Notes: generated by a model not told the origin, from the letters alone. 64,000 bases of DNA from Platanthera guangdongensis (GCA_039583875.1 CM077163.1:229950646-230014645); one strand, 5' to 3'; shown: positions 1-11,535, numbered from the stretch's first letter. Numbers and translations: made by a program.

Positions 1-1531
1 TAAAAACACAAAGAAAACTTTTTGCAAAGCTTTACAACAATTGTTGTAATGAGTGTAAGCAGGGAAGCAGAAATAAAACTAAGCTATGCAGATATTAAAC
101 ACAAGAAAATCTAGGCCAGAAACAAAAAGAAAACATGCACAACCAGATGACACAAGGAAATATAGTGGTTCCCCAACTTGGGTACATCCACTCTTCTACC
201 ACCCTAGGTAGGAATCCACTGCAGGATGAGTTGATCAGGTGTCCTGGGCACCAATGAGCTTTTGATAAGGTGCTCAAAAACCAAATCAGATTTTTTGATC
301 AGGTGTCTTGCCACCAATGAGCTTTTGACAAGGTGCTCAAAAACCAGCTTCAAACTTTTGAAGGGAGTTTGAAAAACCCTTTACAGAATGGGGGGTGAGA
401 GAGTGATGGCAGTCTTCTCTTTCTCAAGCAACTGAGAAGGCTATGTGGATTCAGTGATGTTGTCAAAGCTCCCCCTGAGTTCTTGAAATCTTCAGGAAGA
501 TGAGCGTTGCTGAGGGTGATAGGCCTTCAAAGATAGATCTCCAGCAAGAGAAGATTTCAGCAAGCTGAAATGTTGAGTGTCTGGAGTCTTGAGATGATGT
601 TGGCCTTGAACACTTGAGAGCTGAAGAGATCTGAAGAATGCTTGAAAGCTTGATCTCTTCTTGATGAGTGTTCTTCAGGATTCTTGTTGACAGAAGATTG
701 AGAGAGTCTCTGTGTATTGAGTTATGTCCTCTACTTGTCAATCTCTATTCTCTTGTTCTTGTCTGTCTTCTGTCTGATTAAAAAAATATTCTATCTTTTA
801 TTCTCTGAGTCTGAATAGAAAATTGCTCTGTCAAAGATAGCCGTTGGTCTGAATTAATTACAGCCTTAATTGCATAATATGTTCTGAAGGAAAGTCCACT
901 GATTTGTTCCTTGAAAAAATCCCTTGAAACTTGCTCCAGAAGTAAATGAAAACGGCTGGCAGATCTTCTGAATTAAATGCAGAATAACTTCTATCTGATT
1001 TGAATTTGAATTCAGAAAGATAACTGAAATCGTCGAACTGAGCTCTGCTATCGTCGAGCTGAGCTCAGCGAACTGGAAAAAGCAAGCAGCAAATAAATCG
1101 TCGATCTGAGCTCAAAGATCGTCGAACTGAGCTCAGAGATAAGGATCCAGTGCAGAGTCAAAATCGTCGAACTGAGCTCAGCGATCGTCGAATGGAGTTC
1201 GACGATATTGAGAAGTTGAGCTCAGCGATCGTCGACCAGAGCTCGACGATATTATGAGGGTTGAGCTCAGCGATCGTCGAATGGAGCTCGACGATCTGTC
1301 AATAGTTGAGCTAGACGATCGTCGACCGGAGTTCGACGAAACGTCGTGCTGAGCTCGACGATTTGGACTTAGTCTCCAGAAAAATTTGGGTCTTCAGGGC
1401 AGCTTCCAAACCTAGACTCCTGATCCCTTAGACTCAATTCTAATTGACCTATTATCTATACAGAAGGTCAAAGCATAAATTCCTAGAGACATAGTGATCC
1501 TGACCCAAATTAGTAATAGGGTGTTCCAACA
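1..1531 (-). repeat. Solo or terminal LTR (family X) inserted in Copia A pol
   Basis: Read on the minus strand this begins TGTTGGAAC at 1531 and ends outside the window. It shares with 56788-58209 a stretch containing 'tacatccactcttctaccaccct', a run of 'gcttttga..aggtgctcaaaaacca' units, and an array with core TCGTCGA. To its right the Copia A reading frame starts abruptly at a Trp-Asp-Leu codon run (1533 on), so the LTR interrupts that gene. No coding potential is seen. The left end and target duplication are not visible, so a solo LTR and one LTR of a full element cannot be told apart. Confidence 0.65.
1030..1345. repeat. Array of TCGTCGA-GAGCTC motifs in LTR X
   Basis: About a dozen imperfect copies of a unit built from TCGTCGA followed by actGAGCTC, in places fused into the palindrome GAGCTCGACGATCGTCGA. 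Spacing varies from about 17 to 30 bp. A matching but shorter array lies in the second family X LTR at 57836-58075. Confidence 0.8.
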
Positions 1532-2990
1532 CTGGGACCTTGTGCCCAAGGTTGATGGCATTACTCCGGTTACTTGCAAGTGAGTATATAAGTTGAAGAA
1601 GAAGGCTGATGGGAGCATTGATCGATTCAAGGCTCGCCTGGTCGCTAGAGGATTCTCACAGCAGTATGGAGAAGACTATGAGGAGACATTCAGTCCTGTT
1701 GCGAAGATGACATCTGTAAGAGTGGTGATCGCCTTGGCTGCTAGCAAGGGATGGAGGTTGTGGCAACTCGATGTGAAGAATGCCTTTCTTTACGGAGAGA
1801 TTGACAAGGACATCTTCATGGATCAGCCGCTTGGTTTTGTCTCTGAGAAGCATCCGGACTATGTCTGCAAACTCAGGAAGGCTCTCTATGGGTTGAAGCA
1901 AGCTCCTCGAGCGTGGTATGGGAAGATTGCAGAGTACTTGCAATTCTGTGGATACCTGGCTTCCAACTCGGATTCAAGCTTGTTCGTCAAGAAGAAGGGA
2001 GAGCTAAGAGTCTTGGTCCTACTGTATGTGGATGACATGATCATCACAGGTAACTCGGAGGAGGAAGTAGCAAGGCTCAGGGGAGAGCTTGCTATACGCT
2101 TCGAGATGAAAGACTTAGGAGAGTTGCATCACTTTCTTGGTCTGGAAGTGGAGAGGAAGGAGTGCGGGGTTCTCATTAGCCAGAAAGGGTATGCTGATCG
2201 CATTGTGAAGCGGTTTGGCATGGGCGAAGGGAAGAAGTGCTCTACTCCACTGGAACCTGGGCTGAAGCTTCGACGGGATGAGGGAAGGGTTCTTCATGAT
2301 CCCTTGGTGTTCAGGGCTCTTGTTGGGAGCTTGATTTACCTGACGATTACAAGGCCGGATATAGCTTATGCTGTTGGCCGAGTAAGTCGGTATATGGCTG
2401 AACCAAGGCAATCTCATCTAGTGGCGGCGAAGGGAATTCTGAAGTATGTCAAGGCTTCTTCTGACATGGGACTCCTCTATGGAAGGGATGCGGAGTTTGC
2501 GTTGCTCGGGTACACGGATGCTGACTATGGCGGTGATTCGGATGATCGAAGGTCTACTTCTGGTTATGTGTTCACTTGCGGTTCAGCTAGCATCTCGTGG
2601 TGTAGCAAGAAGCAAGACTCGGTGTCGGTTTCAACCACGGAGGCGGAGTATAAGGCTTCGGCCTTGGCTGCTCGGGAAGCCGTTTGGTTGAGGAGGCTTA
2701 TAGAGGATGTTCATGAAGAAGTGCAAGGGCCTACTTTACTCCGGGGTGACAATGAGAGTGCTCTCAAACTGGTAAACAATCCAGTGTGTCACGCCAGGAC
2801 CAAGCATATAGAGATTGATCACCACTTCATCAGGGAGAAGGTGTTGGAGGGGTCTCTGCTGGTCGGGCATGTTCGGAGTGAAGATAATCTTGCTGACATC
2901 TTCACGAAGCCACTGTCGAAGGGGCCTTTTGAACGCTTGCGCAGCTTGCTGGGCTTGGTCACCACTTCTCACTTCAAGGGGGAGTGTTGA
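1532..2990 (+). pseudogene. Ty1/copia pol, 3' part (RT-RNase H), Copia A
   Basis: Reverse transcriptase and RNase H end of a copia polyprotein. Motifs in order: KARLVARGFSQ, QLDVKNAFLYG, LYGLKQAPRAW, catalytic YVDDM (about 2026), the RNase H run YTDADYGGD and TTEAEYKA, and TKHIEIDHHFIREKV. The open frame runs 1593-2990. Upstream the same frame continues back to 1533 through an in-frame TGA at 1581-1583, where the minus-strand relative at 55437-54907 has Trp. Gag, protease and integrase would lie left of the LTR insertion at 1531, outside the window. The stop codon at 2988-2990 lies inside the first six bases of the 3' LTR. Non-functional: interrupted and carrying a nonsense codon. Confidence 0.9.
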
Positions 2991-4588
2991 AATTTGTGAA
3001 GTGGAAGTGGGTGACGGGACAGGCCGCGCGGCCTGTGCGGACAGCTTTGGCGGACTGGGCGGACTGGGCGGACTGAGGTTTGCGGCCTGGTGAGAAGTCT
3101 GGTGGAAGCCGGCTGTGTTCTGAGCGGGTTGTTGCATGGAGTCCGCGGTTTGGTGCGGCCTGGTATCTGCGGATAGAGAGGCTTGCGGACTGGTGCTTTG
3201 CTCAGTGGTCGCGGGTGCAAGTTTGCGCTGTTGGCGGTTTGGTTCGAGTTAGCGGGAAGCCTTGCGGACTGGTGTGTCCGCGGTTTTGGCTGTTGCGGAC
3301 TGGGCTTTGAGCTTGGCTGAGGCCTTGTCGAGCTCAGGTGTTACAGCAGGTCTTGCTGTGGAGACCGGTTGGCGGACTGATGTTTGGAGTCCGGGAGGAA
3401 GCTGCTGTGTTGGACAAGTGCGAGGAGCTCGCGGACTGGTTGCGGTCTGTGCTAGGGTGTTTGGCGGACGGGACTTTGTGTCCGTCATGCTCGCACTGGC
3501 CCTTGATGGTTTTGGACTTGGTCACACTTGGTGTCAAGTTCATGGTGTCCGCCGTATCCGCGAAGTCCGCTGTGACCGGGCGGACTGTGGCTGTCTGCCT
3601 TTGGTCGTGGACTTGTGGCGGATTGAGGTGTGAGTCTTGCGGACTGCCTCGGGTTGGTGCGGACTGCCATTGAAGAGGGTTTGCTGTCCTGCAGTGGTTG
3701 GAGCTTTGCGGGCTGGTGCCTTGTCCGCTTAGCTTAGGCGGACTGGAGAGGGTTCGTCATTGGTTGCCTTGCTCCTGGCGGTTTCCTTGGTATCCGGCTA
3801 AGTCCATGCGGACTCAGCGGACGGTGTTTGTATTCGCGCGGACTGAGGGTGGTGTCGCTATCTCTTGGGCGGTGACCACACTCCTCACCTTGCCTATAAA
3901 TAGGACCCCCCTGGCACATCTACAGTAACCTAAGTAACGTGAGTAAACAGTAAATTGGGTTGGGCGAGTGCTGCGGTCTGTGTTTTCCAGTCCGCGCGGA
4001 TTGTTTCAAGCTGACGGTTTGCTGTGTGCAGGTCGCGCGGATAACTTCAAGGAGCCAGGAGTTTGGCTGTGACTTCGGTCAGTGCTTGGAAGTGTGCGGT
4101 CTCTGCGGACTCAGCAGGAGGTCGCTCTGCGGCTTGTCAGTTCTGTTTCAACTTTCCCAGCTTCAATAACCTGTCCGCCGGCTTCAGGCGGGTAGGGGAG
4201 TTCCTCAGTTCGGGTTCAGCAGGAGGCGAATAGCGGTCTCGGCGGACTCCGTGGTATTCGGCGGATTGCAGCATAGCTTGGGCGAGCTCAGCGGTCTCGG
4301 CGGTCTCGGCGACCTCGCGGTCTCGGCGGACTGGAGTGCTGTCCGCCCGGCTTGTTTTTTGGTTCTTTCTGTTTACAGCTGTAATACTAGCGAAATCATG
4401 TCTCGCTATGTATGCCTCGGATTGTAAAGAAGTGAATGCATAATAAGACCTTCTTGTGCTTCCATTGTTTTGTTGGGTGCAACCTCTAGTCCTTGGGTTT
4501 CCGCAGGTTCAGCGTGCGAACTGGGTAGTTCCGAAGATATTAATTTGGCGTTTGGGCTATCTTGCTGACCACGTTGAGAAAATTTAAC
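2985..4588 (+). repeat. 3' LTR of Copia A
   Basis: Begins TGTTGAAATT directly after a purine tract (caaggggga, 2976-2984) and ends near 4588 in aaaatttaac, comparable with the ...tttttaca end of the solo copy at 11530. TATAAATA sits at 3895-3902. The U3 is packed with GCGGACT and GCGGTCTCGGCGG words. Long ORFs in it are GC-bias shadows. Related LTRs lie at 10049-11530, 52355-53637 (minus) and 62490-64000. The right end is uncertain by a few bases because a TA microsatellite follows. Confidence 0.8.
3895..3902 (+). promoter_or_regulatory. TATA box of Copia A LTR
   Basis: TATAAATA followed by GGACCCC. The same arrangement occurs at 10911-10918 and on the minus strand at 53031-53038; a looser match (TATAAATA then GACACC) occurs at 63497-63504. 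Confidence 0.7.
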
Positions 4589-5510
4589 TATATATATATA
4601 TATTGTTTTGCACATGGATATAATATAACCTAATCGAGAGAATCAAACTATTGGGAGAAAACGCGGAGGAACGACGGCTTCGGGCGAAAGGGAGAAGATG
4701 AGCGGCGCTTCGGTACGGGATCGAGCGGCGGAGGCGGGTGGCTTCTTCTCCGGCGACAGCAGCTATCCCGCGTGTGCTTCTTCTTCGGCAACGGCGGCGG
4801 CAAGATCGGGAGCGGCCTCCTTCTGCGGCGGCGTAAGGCAAGCCCGGTCTAGGGTTCTCCTCCGGCGGACTTCGGCGATCAAGAGCGGCGGCATAGGGCC
4901 CGATCTCGGGCTTCTCCTCCAGCGGCATTCGACATCAAGATTGGCGGCGAGCGGTTTCTTCTCCGGCGACTTCCGAGATCCGGCGGCTGCAAGATCAGCA
5001 GAGGCTTTGTCTCTCTCCTCCGACGACATCTAGGCTGCGGCGGTCTCACGCCAGCAGCGTCCAGGAGCGAGGAAGAGGGCAGCGGCGCCGATCGGCCCTT
5101 TGGGCGATTTCTCCGGCGACAGCTCCGGCGGTAATAGTGTCTAGGAGAGAAAAGGGGGCTGTAGCGGCGGCTCCGATTGGTCATTTCTTGCGGCCGGCAT
5201 AGGTGAGTTTTCTTCCCTCTTTCTTGTTTATTGTTGTTCTTTCATTCCTATTCTAGGTTAGTGTCGATCCGCTGAGGATCGTTGAGTGTCTGTGTTGTAA
5301 TTGAATATTAATTTTTATTAGTGGATCCGGCGCGCTCTCCCCGTGGATGTAGGAGCTTAACTCCGAACCACGTAAATCTCTTGTGTTTCTGTGTTTTGGA
5401 ATCTCGTACTGTTATTATTGTTTGGTGCGCGCCACTATTTGCTCAAAATTTGCTTCCGTTGCTATTGTCCGCGACAAGTTCCGCACTCGCGGGCCGGTGC
5501 CAATTGCACA
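4589..5510 (+). repeat. 5' LTR of Copia B, lacking its first ~150 bp
   Basis: Matches 9090-10013 closely from the TA microsatellite to the end (...gccaattgcaca). It is followed by a methionine-tRNA primer site. The 3' LTR starts about 150 bp earlier, at 8938 right after a purine tract, so the start of this copy is missing here. The simplest reading is that Copia A inserted into the microsatellite of this LTR and the missing part lies upstream of the window. Confidence 0.8.
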
Positions 5511-5515
5511 ATAAT

Positions 5516-5528
5516 TGGTATCAGAGCC
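5516..5528 (+). other. Primer binding site of Copia B
   Basis: TGGTATCAGAGCC, complementary to the 3' end of plant initiator Met tRNA, 5 bp after the LTR end. It fixes the orientation and the 3' end of the LTR. Confidence 0.9.
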
Positions 5529-5560
5529 AGGTTCGTCCTTCGGACCAGTGAGCAAATTCA

Positions 5561-8500
5561 ATGGCGGCCAAATTCGAGGTTCCAAAATACGATGGCAAGA
5601 TTGATTTTGGCCTTTGGAAAAAACGCATAAAGGTCGTACTCGTGCAGCAGGGACTTCACAAGACACTCCTTGGACAGGAGAAGGCCAAGGTGAAAGACGA
5701 TGACGAGTGGGATGAGCTGGATCTCAAGGCCGCTATAGCAGCCAGGTACGATAGCAATGCAGATGTCTTGTACGTGTCACAGAGTCGTGAGATCATGGAC
5801 GAGTGGATCATGGACACTGGGTGTTCATACCACATGTGCCCTCGTAGAGAGTGGTTTCCCACTTTCAGGGAGTGCGATGGCGGTCGGGTCCTGATGGGAA
5901 ACAACTCTGAGTGCAGGACTATGGGGATCGGGACTATCCAGATCAGAATGTTTGATGGAGCGATTCGGACATTCGTCGATGTGAGGTATGTACCTGACCT
6001 AAGGAAGAGCTTGATCTCCTTAGGTACCTTAGAGGCAGCCGGATATTCCTATACCGGCGAGGGAGGATTTATCAGGGTGAAGAGAGGCGCACTAGTCGTC
6101 ATGAAGGGGGAGCGTACTGATACGCTTTATAGGTTGATAGGCACCATGATAGCTGGTGATGCGGCCGTTGCCGCGATGTCTGATGAGGATACCTCTGCGC
6201 CGTGGCATGCTAGGATTGGCCACATGAGTGAAAGAGGTCTCGTAGAGCTGCATAAGAGAGGACTCCTGAAGGGAGTCAAAACATGCAGACTTGACTTTTG
6301 TGAGACTTGCGTTCTAGGAACGTAGCACAAAGCCAAGTTTATGACATCGAGTCGGCGCAGTAAGGACGTCCTGTAGTATATACACTCGGATGTACGGGGA
6401 CCAACCCCGGTGTCATCACTTGGAGGCGTAAGTTATTTCGTGACATTCATCGACGATTACTCTAGGAAGGTTTGGATCTACTTTCTCAAACAAAAATCCT
6501 AAGTGTTTGAAACGTTCAAGATCTGGAAGACCCAGGTGGAGAACCAGACGAGGAAGAGGGTGAAGTACTTGAGATCCGACAACGGTGGCGAATACACATC
6601 GTCGGAGTTTCATGGGTATTGTGATCAGGAGGGTATCACTAGGCACTTCACCATCCCTGGCACGCCGCAGCAGAACGGCGTTGCCGAAAGGATGAATAGG
6701 ACGCTTCTAGAGACGGCCAGGTGCATACATCTATACGCAGACCTGCCCAAGCCCTTCTGGGCTGAGGCGGTGAGCACTGCACGGTATCTAGTGAATCTAT
6801 CCCCATCGATCTCATTAGATTTAAAGTGCCCATAGGAAGTATGGTCAGGTACGCAAGTCACGTATTCTGACATCTATATCTTCGGATGTCCTGTATACAC
6901 CCTGATGCCGGACACAGAGCGGACGAAGCATGATGCTAAGTCCAGGAAGTGCATTTACTTGGGTCGAAAGACCGGCACTAAAGGATTCAAGTTGTAGAAT
7001 CCCGAGACCAAAAAGACTGAGGTGAGGCGCGATGTGGTGTTTGATGAGGCTTCTATATTGAAGAAGTCTCAGCCCCAAGCGAAGGTGGTGGAGAAGACTC
7101 CGAGTCCACCAGTGGAGGTGGAGCTTGAGAGTAGTAGCAGAGCTGCAGATCGGGGAGTGGAGCATGAGAGTACTAGCAGGACCGATCATCATGATGATTC
7201 ATCTGAATCTAATGGATCAGATACTGTACAACCCGCTCAGGAGGAGTCGTATACGAATGCTAGGGGAAGGGCTAGGCGAGAGGTCAGAGTGCCTCTCAGG
7301 CTACATGATTCTATAACATATGCTTTCCAGATTATCTCCTCCGACCCCAGATCTTACAAGGAAGCTATCGAGAGCAAGGAAAGCTCTTAGTGGATGGCGG
7401 CCATGGAGGAAGAGATCGAGTCTCTCCACAAGAATAAAACTTGGGAGTTGGTGTATCTCCCGAACGGAGCTAAGGCGATTAGCTCCAAATTGGTATTCCG
7501 GAAGAAGGAGTCTACTTCCGGGAAGGACCCCTGGAGATACAAGGTCGGGTTCGTCGCGAAAGGCTTTGCGCAACAGAAAGACATAGATTTCGATGAAATT
7601 TTTTCGCCTGTCGTAAAGCATTGCTCCATTAGGTTATTGCTCGCCTTAGTGGTACTCCACGATATGGAGTTGGAGCAATTGGATGTGAAGACTGCATTTC
7701 TTCACGGGGTTCTAGATGAGGTGATCTATATATTGCAGCCTGAGGGGTTTGTGAAACCCAACAATGAAAAGAAGGTGTGCAAGCTTAGAACATTTCTCTA
7801 CGGCTTGAAGCAATCACCGAGGATGTGGAACTGGAGGTTCGATGTATTCATGGCTTCATTGGGGTTCACTAGGAGTCAGTACGACACTTGTGTGTATTTT
7901 AGATTCCTGGCAAATGGGGATATCTTAATTCTGATGTTGTACGTCGATGACATGTTAATCGCGTGCAAATTAGCCCAGGATATCTCCTTATTAAAGGAGA
8001 AGCTGTGCTCGGAGTTCGAGATAACAGATCTCGGACATGCGCAAAAGATCCTTGGGATGGATATTCATCGAGATAGAGAGCGTGACATGCTCTGGCTATC
8101 TCAAACTGGGTATATTAAGAAGGTTTGGAGAAATTCAGTATGAGTGACTCCAAGGCTGTCTCAACCCCCTTGAGACAACATTTTTGGTTATCGTCCATTC
8201 AGTGCCCTACCACTGAGAAGGGACGACAGGAGATGCTGAGTGTATCGTATGCAAATGTGGTGGGATGCCTGATGTATGCGATGATCAGCACTAGACCAGA
8301 CATTGCTCAGGCAGTGAGCGTCGTGAGCAGACATATGGCAAATCCAGGCCGACAGCATTGGGAAGCTGTTAAATGGATTATGCGATATCTAAATGGGACA
8401 CCCAACGTTGGATTACTCTTCAGGAAGAGTGATGTTGCAGGTGTGTTAGAGGGATATGTAGATTCTGACTACGCGGGTGACCTAGATAGAAGGAGATCCA

Positions 8501-8910
8501 CGACTGGATACATTTTCCTTCTAGGTGGAGGTCCTATAAGTTGGAAGGCTACTTTGCAGGATATAGTCGCTCTGTCCACTACAGAGGCAGAGTATATCGC
8601 TGCGGTGGAGGCCGCGAAGGAAGCCATTTGGCTCAAGGGTCTCACCGCAGAGCTGCAAGTTTCTCAGGAGGCTGTGAAGCTTCATTGTGATAGTCAGAGT
8701 GCTATATGTCTTGCAAAAGACCCGGTCTACCATGCAAGGACCAAGCACATTGACGTTCGTTATCACAAGTTGAGGGAGTTTGTCGGAGGAGGGGACATTC
8801 AGTTGCTGAAAGTCCCGACCAAGGAAAACATAGCAGATATGTTGACCAAGCCTCTAAACGGAATCAAGTTCAAGCATTGCTTGGACTTGGCTCATATCGG
8901 CTCATGCTGA
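5561..8910 (+). pseudogene. Ty1/copia gag-pol polyprotein, Copia B
   Basis: Single polyprotein frame from ATG 5561 to about 8122, then a one-base deletion shifts it to the frame ending at 8910. Domains in order: an N-terminal gag piece (FEVPKYDGKIDFGLWKKRI); protease (WIMDTGCSYHMC, about 5805); gag-pre-integrase (WHARIGHMSERGL with a CxxC, about 6203-6315); integrase core (IHSDV, LRSDNGGEY, TPQQNGVAERMNR); RT (QLDVKTAFLHG, LYVDDMLIA about 7937); and RNase H ([21 protein letters not shown]). Six in-frame stops: TAG 6323, TAG 6374, TAA 6500, TAG 6833, TAG 6995, TAG 7388. Gag is internally deleted: the first 60 or so residues run straight into the protease leader, so most of gag and its zinc knuckle are gone. 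Dead copy. Confidence 0.93.
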
Positions 8911-8922
8911 TCGTGTCGGCCC

Positions 8923-8935
8923 CAGGGAGAGGGGG
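8923..8935 (+). other. Polypurine tract of Copia B
   Basis: CAGGGAGAGGGGG, two bases before the TG at 8938. Its position shows that the full LTR begins at 8938 rather than at the TA microsatellite. Confidence 0.75.
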
Positions 8936-8937
8936 CT

Positions 8938-10013
8938 TGTAGTCGTCAGTAGGGGTCTGTGTGTTATAGGAGATATTAGTGTTCGTGGAGCATCAAGGTG
9001 TAGATTGTTGTTTTGGTGCTCCAAACCTGGTCCAGGACCGATTCAGTTTGTTCTTTGTTTGGCCTTGGGCTGAACCCATTTATATTGCCTATATATATAT
9101 ATATATTGATTTGCACAGGGATATAATCTAACCTAATCGAGAGAATCAAACTATTGGGAGAAAACGTGGAGGAACGGCGGCTTCGAGCGAAAGGGAGATG
9201 ACGAGCGACGGCTTCAGGATGGGATCGAGCGGCGGAGGCGGGCGGCTTCTTCTCCGACGACAGCAGCTATCCCGAGCGTGCTTCTTCTCCGGCAACGGCG
9301 GCGGCAAGATCGGGAGCAGCCTCTTTCTACGGCGGCGTAAGGCAAGCCCGGTCTAGGGTTCTCCTCTAGCGGACTTCGACGATCAGGAGCGGCCGCATAG
9401 GGCCCGATCTCGGGCTTCTCCTCCAGCGGCGTTCGACATCAAGATCGGCGGCGGGCGGTTTCTTCTCCAGTGACTTCCGAGATCTGGCGGCGGCAAGATC
9501 GGCAGAGGCTTCGTCTCTCTTCTCCGGCCACATCTAGGCTGCGGCGGTCTCATGCCAACAACGTCCAGGAGCGAGGAAGAGGGCAGCGACGCCGATCGGC
9601 CCTTTGGGCGATTTCTCTGGCGACAGCTCTGGGGGCAACAGTGTCTAGGGGAGAAAAGGGGCTGCAGCGACGGCTCCGATTGGCCATTTCTTGCGGCCGA
9701 CATAGGGGAGTTTTCTTCCCTCTTTCTTGTTTATTATTGTTCTTTCATTCCTATTCTAGGTTAGTGTCGATCCGCTGAGAATCGTTGAGTGCCTGTGTTG
9801 TAATCAGATATTATTTTTGATTAGTGGATCCGGCGTGCTCTCCCCGTGGATGTAGGAGCTTAACTCCGAACCACGTAAATCTCTTGTGTTTCTGTGTTTT
9901 GGAATCTCGTACTGTTATTATTGTTTGGTGTGCGCCACTATTTGCTCAAAAATTGCTTCTGTTGCTATTGTCCGCGACGAGTTCCGTACTCGCGGGCCGG
10001 TGCCAATTGCACA
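8938..10013 (+). repeat. 3' LTR of Copia B
   Basis: TGTAGTCG...TTGCACA, 1076 bp, directly after the polypurine tract. From about 9090 it repeats 4589-5510. Differences are scattered substitutions, indicating an older insertion than the chromodomain element to the right. ORFs within it are not credible genes. Confidence 0.85.
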
Positions 10014-10048
10014 ATAATGTGTTAGAGGGTTTTTTACTGAACTATTAA

Positions 10049-11530
10049 TGTTGAAATTGTTGAACTGGAAAGTGGTGGAAGTCGGGCGGACTGAATGTAC
10101 AGTCCGCACAGACAGCAGAAACTGCACGGACTAGGTGGAGAGCTTTGGCGGATAGTCTAGTCGAACAACCAGTTTCGGCTGTGGTTCTTCTCTGGAGGTT
10201 TAGAACAGCAAGCACTCTGGTAGTCTGGTGGAGTAACCGGGCGTATAGGGATGTCTATCTGCAGGTAGTGGCAGACTCAATTGGAGTTTGTCGAGTCCGG
10301 CAGGATTGGTGTGGCAGACTCATTTGGAGCTCGTTGGTGTCTGACATGGTTTCGTGCTTGCAGTCTAGATGTTGGATCATGGAGTAGGCACAGGTGGGTA
10401 GACTGATTGTCTGGAGGTCGCGTGGACTGATTGAGCAGTCTGCATGGCGGCGGACTGGTGTTGTTCAGTAGGGCACGATCTCAGTATTAGGTGGCGTGAT
10501 TACTATGGAGACCGTGAAGCTTGTTGTGGACTAGTCTAGTGGAACTAAGTCCATCTGGTTGTCTAGTTTGCCGAGTTTGCATGTTGCAGACTGCTTCTTG
10601 TATTCACGAGCTCGACAGATCGAATAGGCACGGATTTTGCCTAGTCGCGGGCTACAGGTTAGCGCATACTGGGAATAGTGTCCACAGGGTCGTGCGGACT
10701 GGTGTCGGTGTTCGCCAGTCCGCCTTGCTGTGTTCGCCATGTGGTTTGATGTATGCCATCGCGAACTGGTCTCGTTATCTGGCTATTGACAATTGCGACC
10801 TGGCGAATAGGTGTTGGTGTCCGCACTGTGCGGATATAGGGTGTTAGCTGTCATGGTTGATGGGCGGTTATCCTATCAGTATGGGTGGTGACGACACTCT
10901 TCCCCGCGCCTATAAATAGGACCCCTCGGCTCGTCATTAATAAGTAGTGAACAGTAAGAATGAGCCTGCGCTTGATTTTGCGGTTACAGTTTTCTAACTG
11001 CTGCGACTAAGGAAGTTGGTTCTGTGCAGGTTGTGCGGGTAACATCAGGCGGGTAGGTGACTAGTGGAAGTTTGGTGTGGAACAGTTCGCGGATACAGTC
11101 AGCGGTTAGCAGTTAGTCGCAATCTTAGCGACCAGATCTCTTCTTCGAAGTTGCATATTAGCAGAGCAGTTCGTCCGGTCTATCAACGGGTTTTGTTTGA
11201 GTTTCATCAGCATTCAATAACAGCAGTCCACGCGGTTAGCCGCGGTTAGGCGGCTTTGGCGGTCTCGGCAGTCTCGGTGGACTCGGCTGGCGGTTAGGCG
11301 GTTTGTGTGGTTACAAATCTCTGTCCACGCAGTTTACTTCTTGTGGCAGTTTTTCTGTTTCCCTTGATACATTGTAAAATCATGTCTTGCAATGTATATC
11401 TTGTCCTATAAAAGAAGTTAATTTCAATTGGAATCTCTTGTGTTGCTGCTGCTGTTGTATTTTACTTGTCTTCGGTTGTGGTTGAGTGTTCCTATGACCG
11501 TGATTTCAGCTTCCCACATAAATTTTTACA
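10049..11530 (+). repeat. Solo LTR of the Copia A family
   Basis: TGTTGAAATTG...TTTTTACA, 1482 bp, flanked by the 5 bp direct repeat ATTAA at 10044-10048 and 11531-11535. This is a complete solo LTR left by recombination between the two LTRs of an element. TATAAATA lies at 10911-10918. It shares GCGGACT words and the ...AAATCATGTCT... 3' segment with 2985-4588. Confidence 0.88.
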
Positions 11531-11535
11531 ATTAA

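Noticed and set aside
3080..3670. Several overlapping ORFs of 70-130 codons in the Copia A LTR
   Set aside because: GC-rich LTR U3 sequence, open on both strands, not conserved in the related LTRs.
9100..9110. Copia B as an element with non-canonical TA...TA ends
   Set aside because: The purine tract at 8923-8935 sits directly before a TG at 8938, which fits a normal LTR start; kept only as the alternative to the nested-insertion reading.
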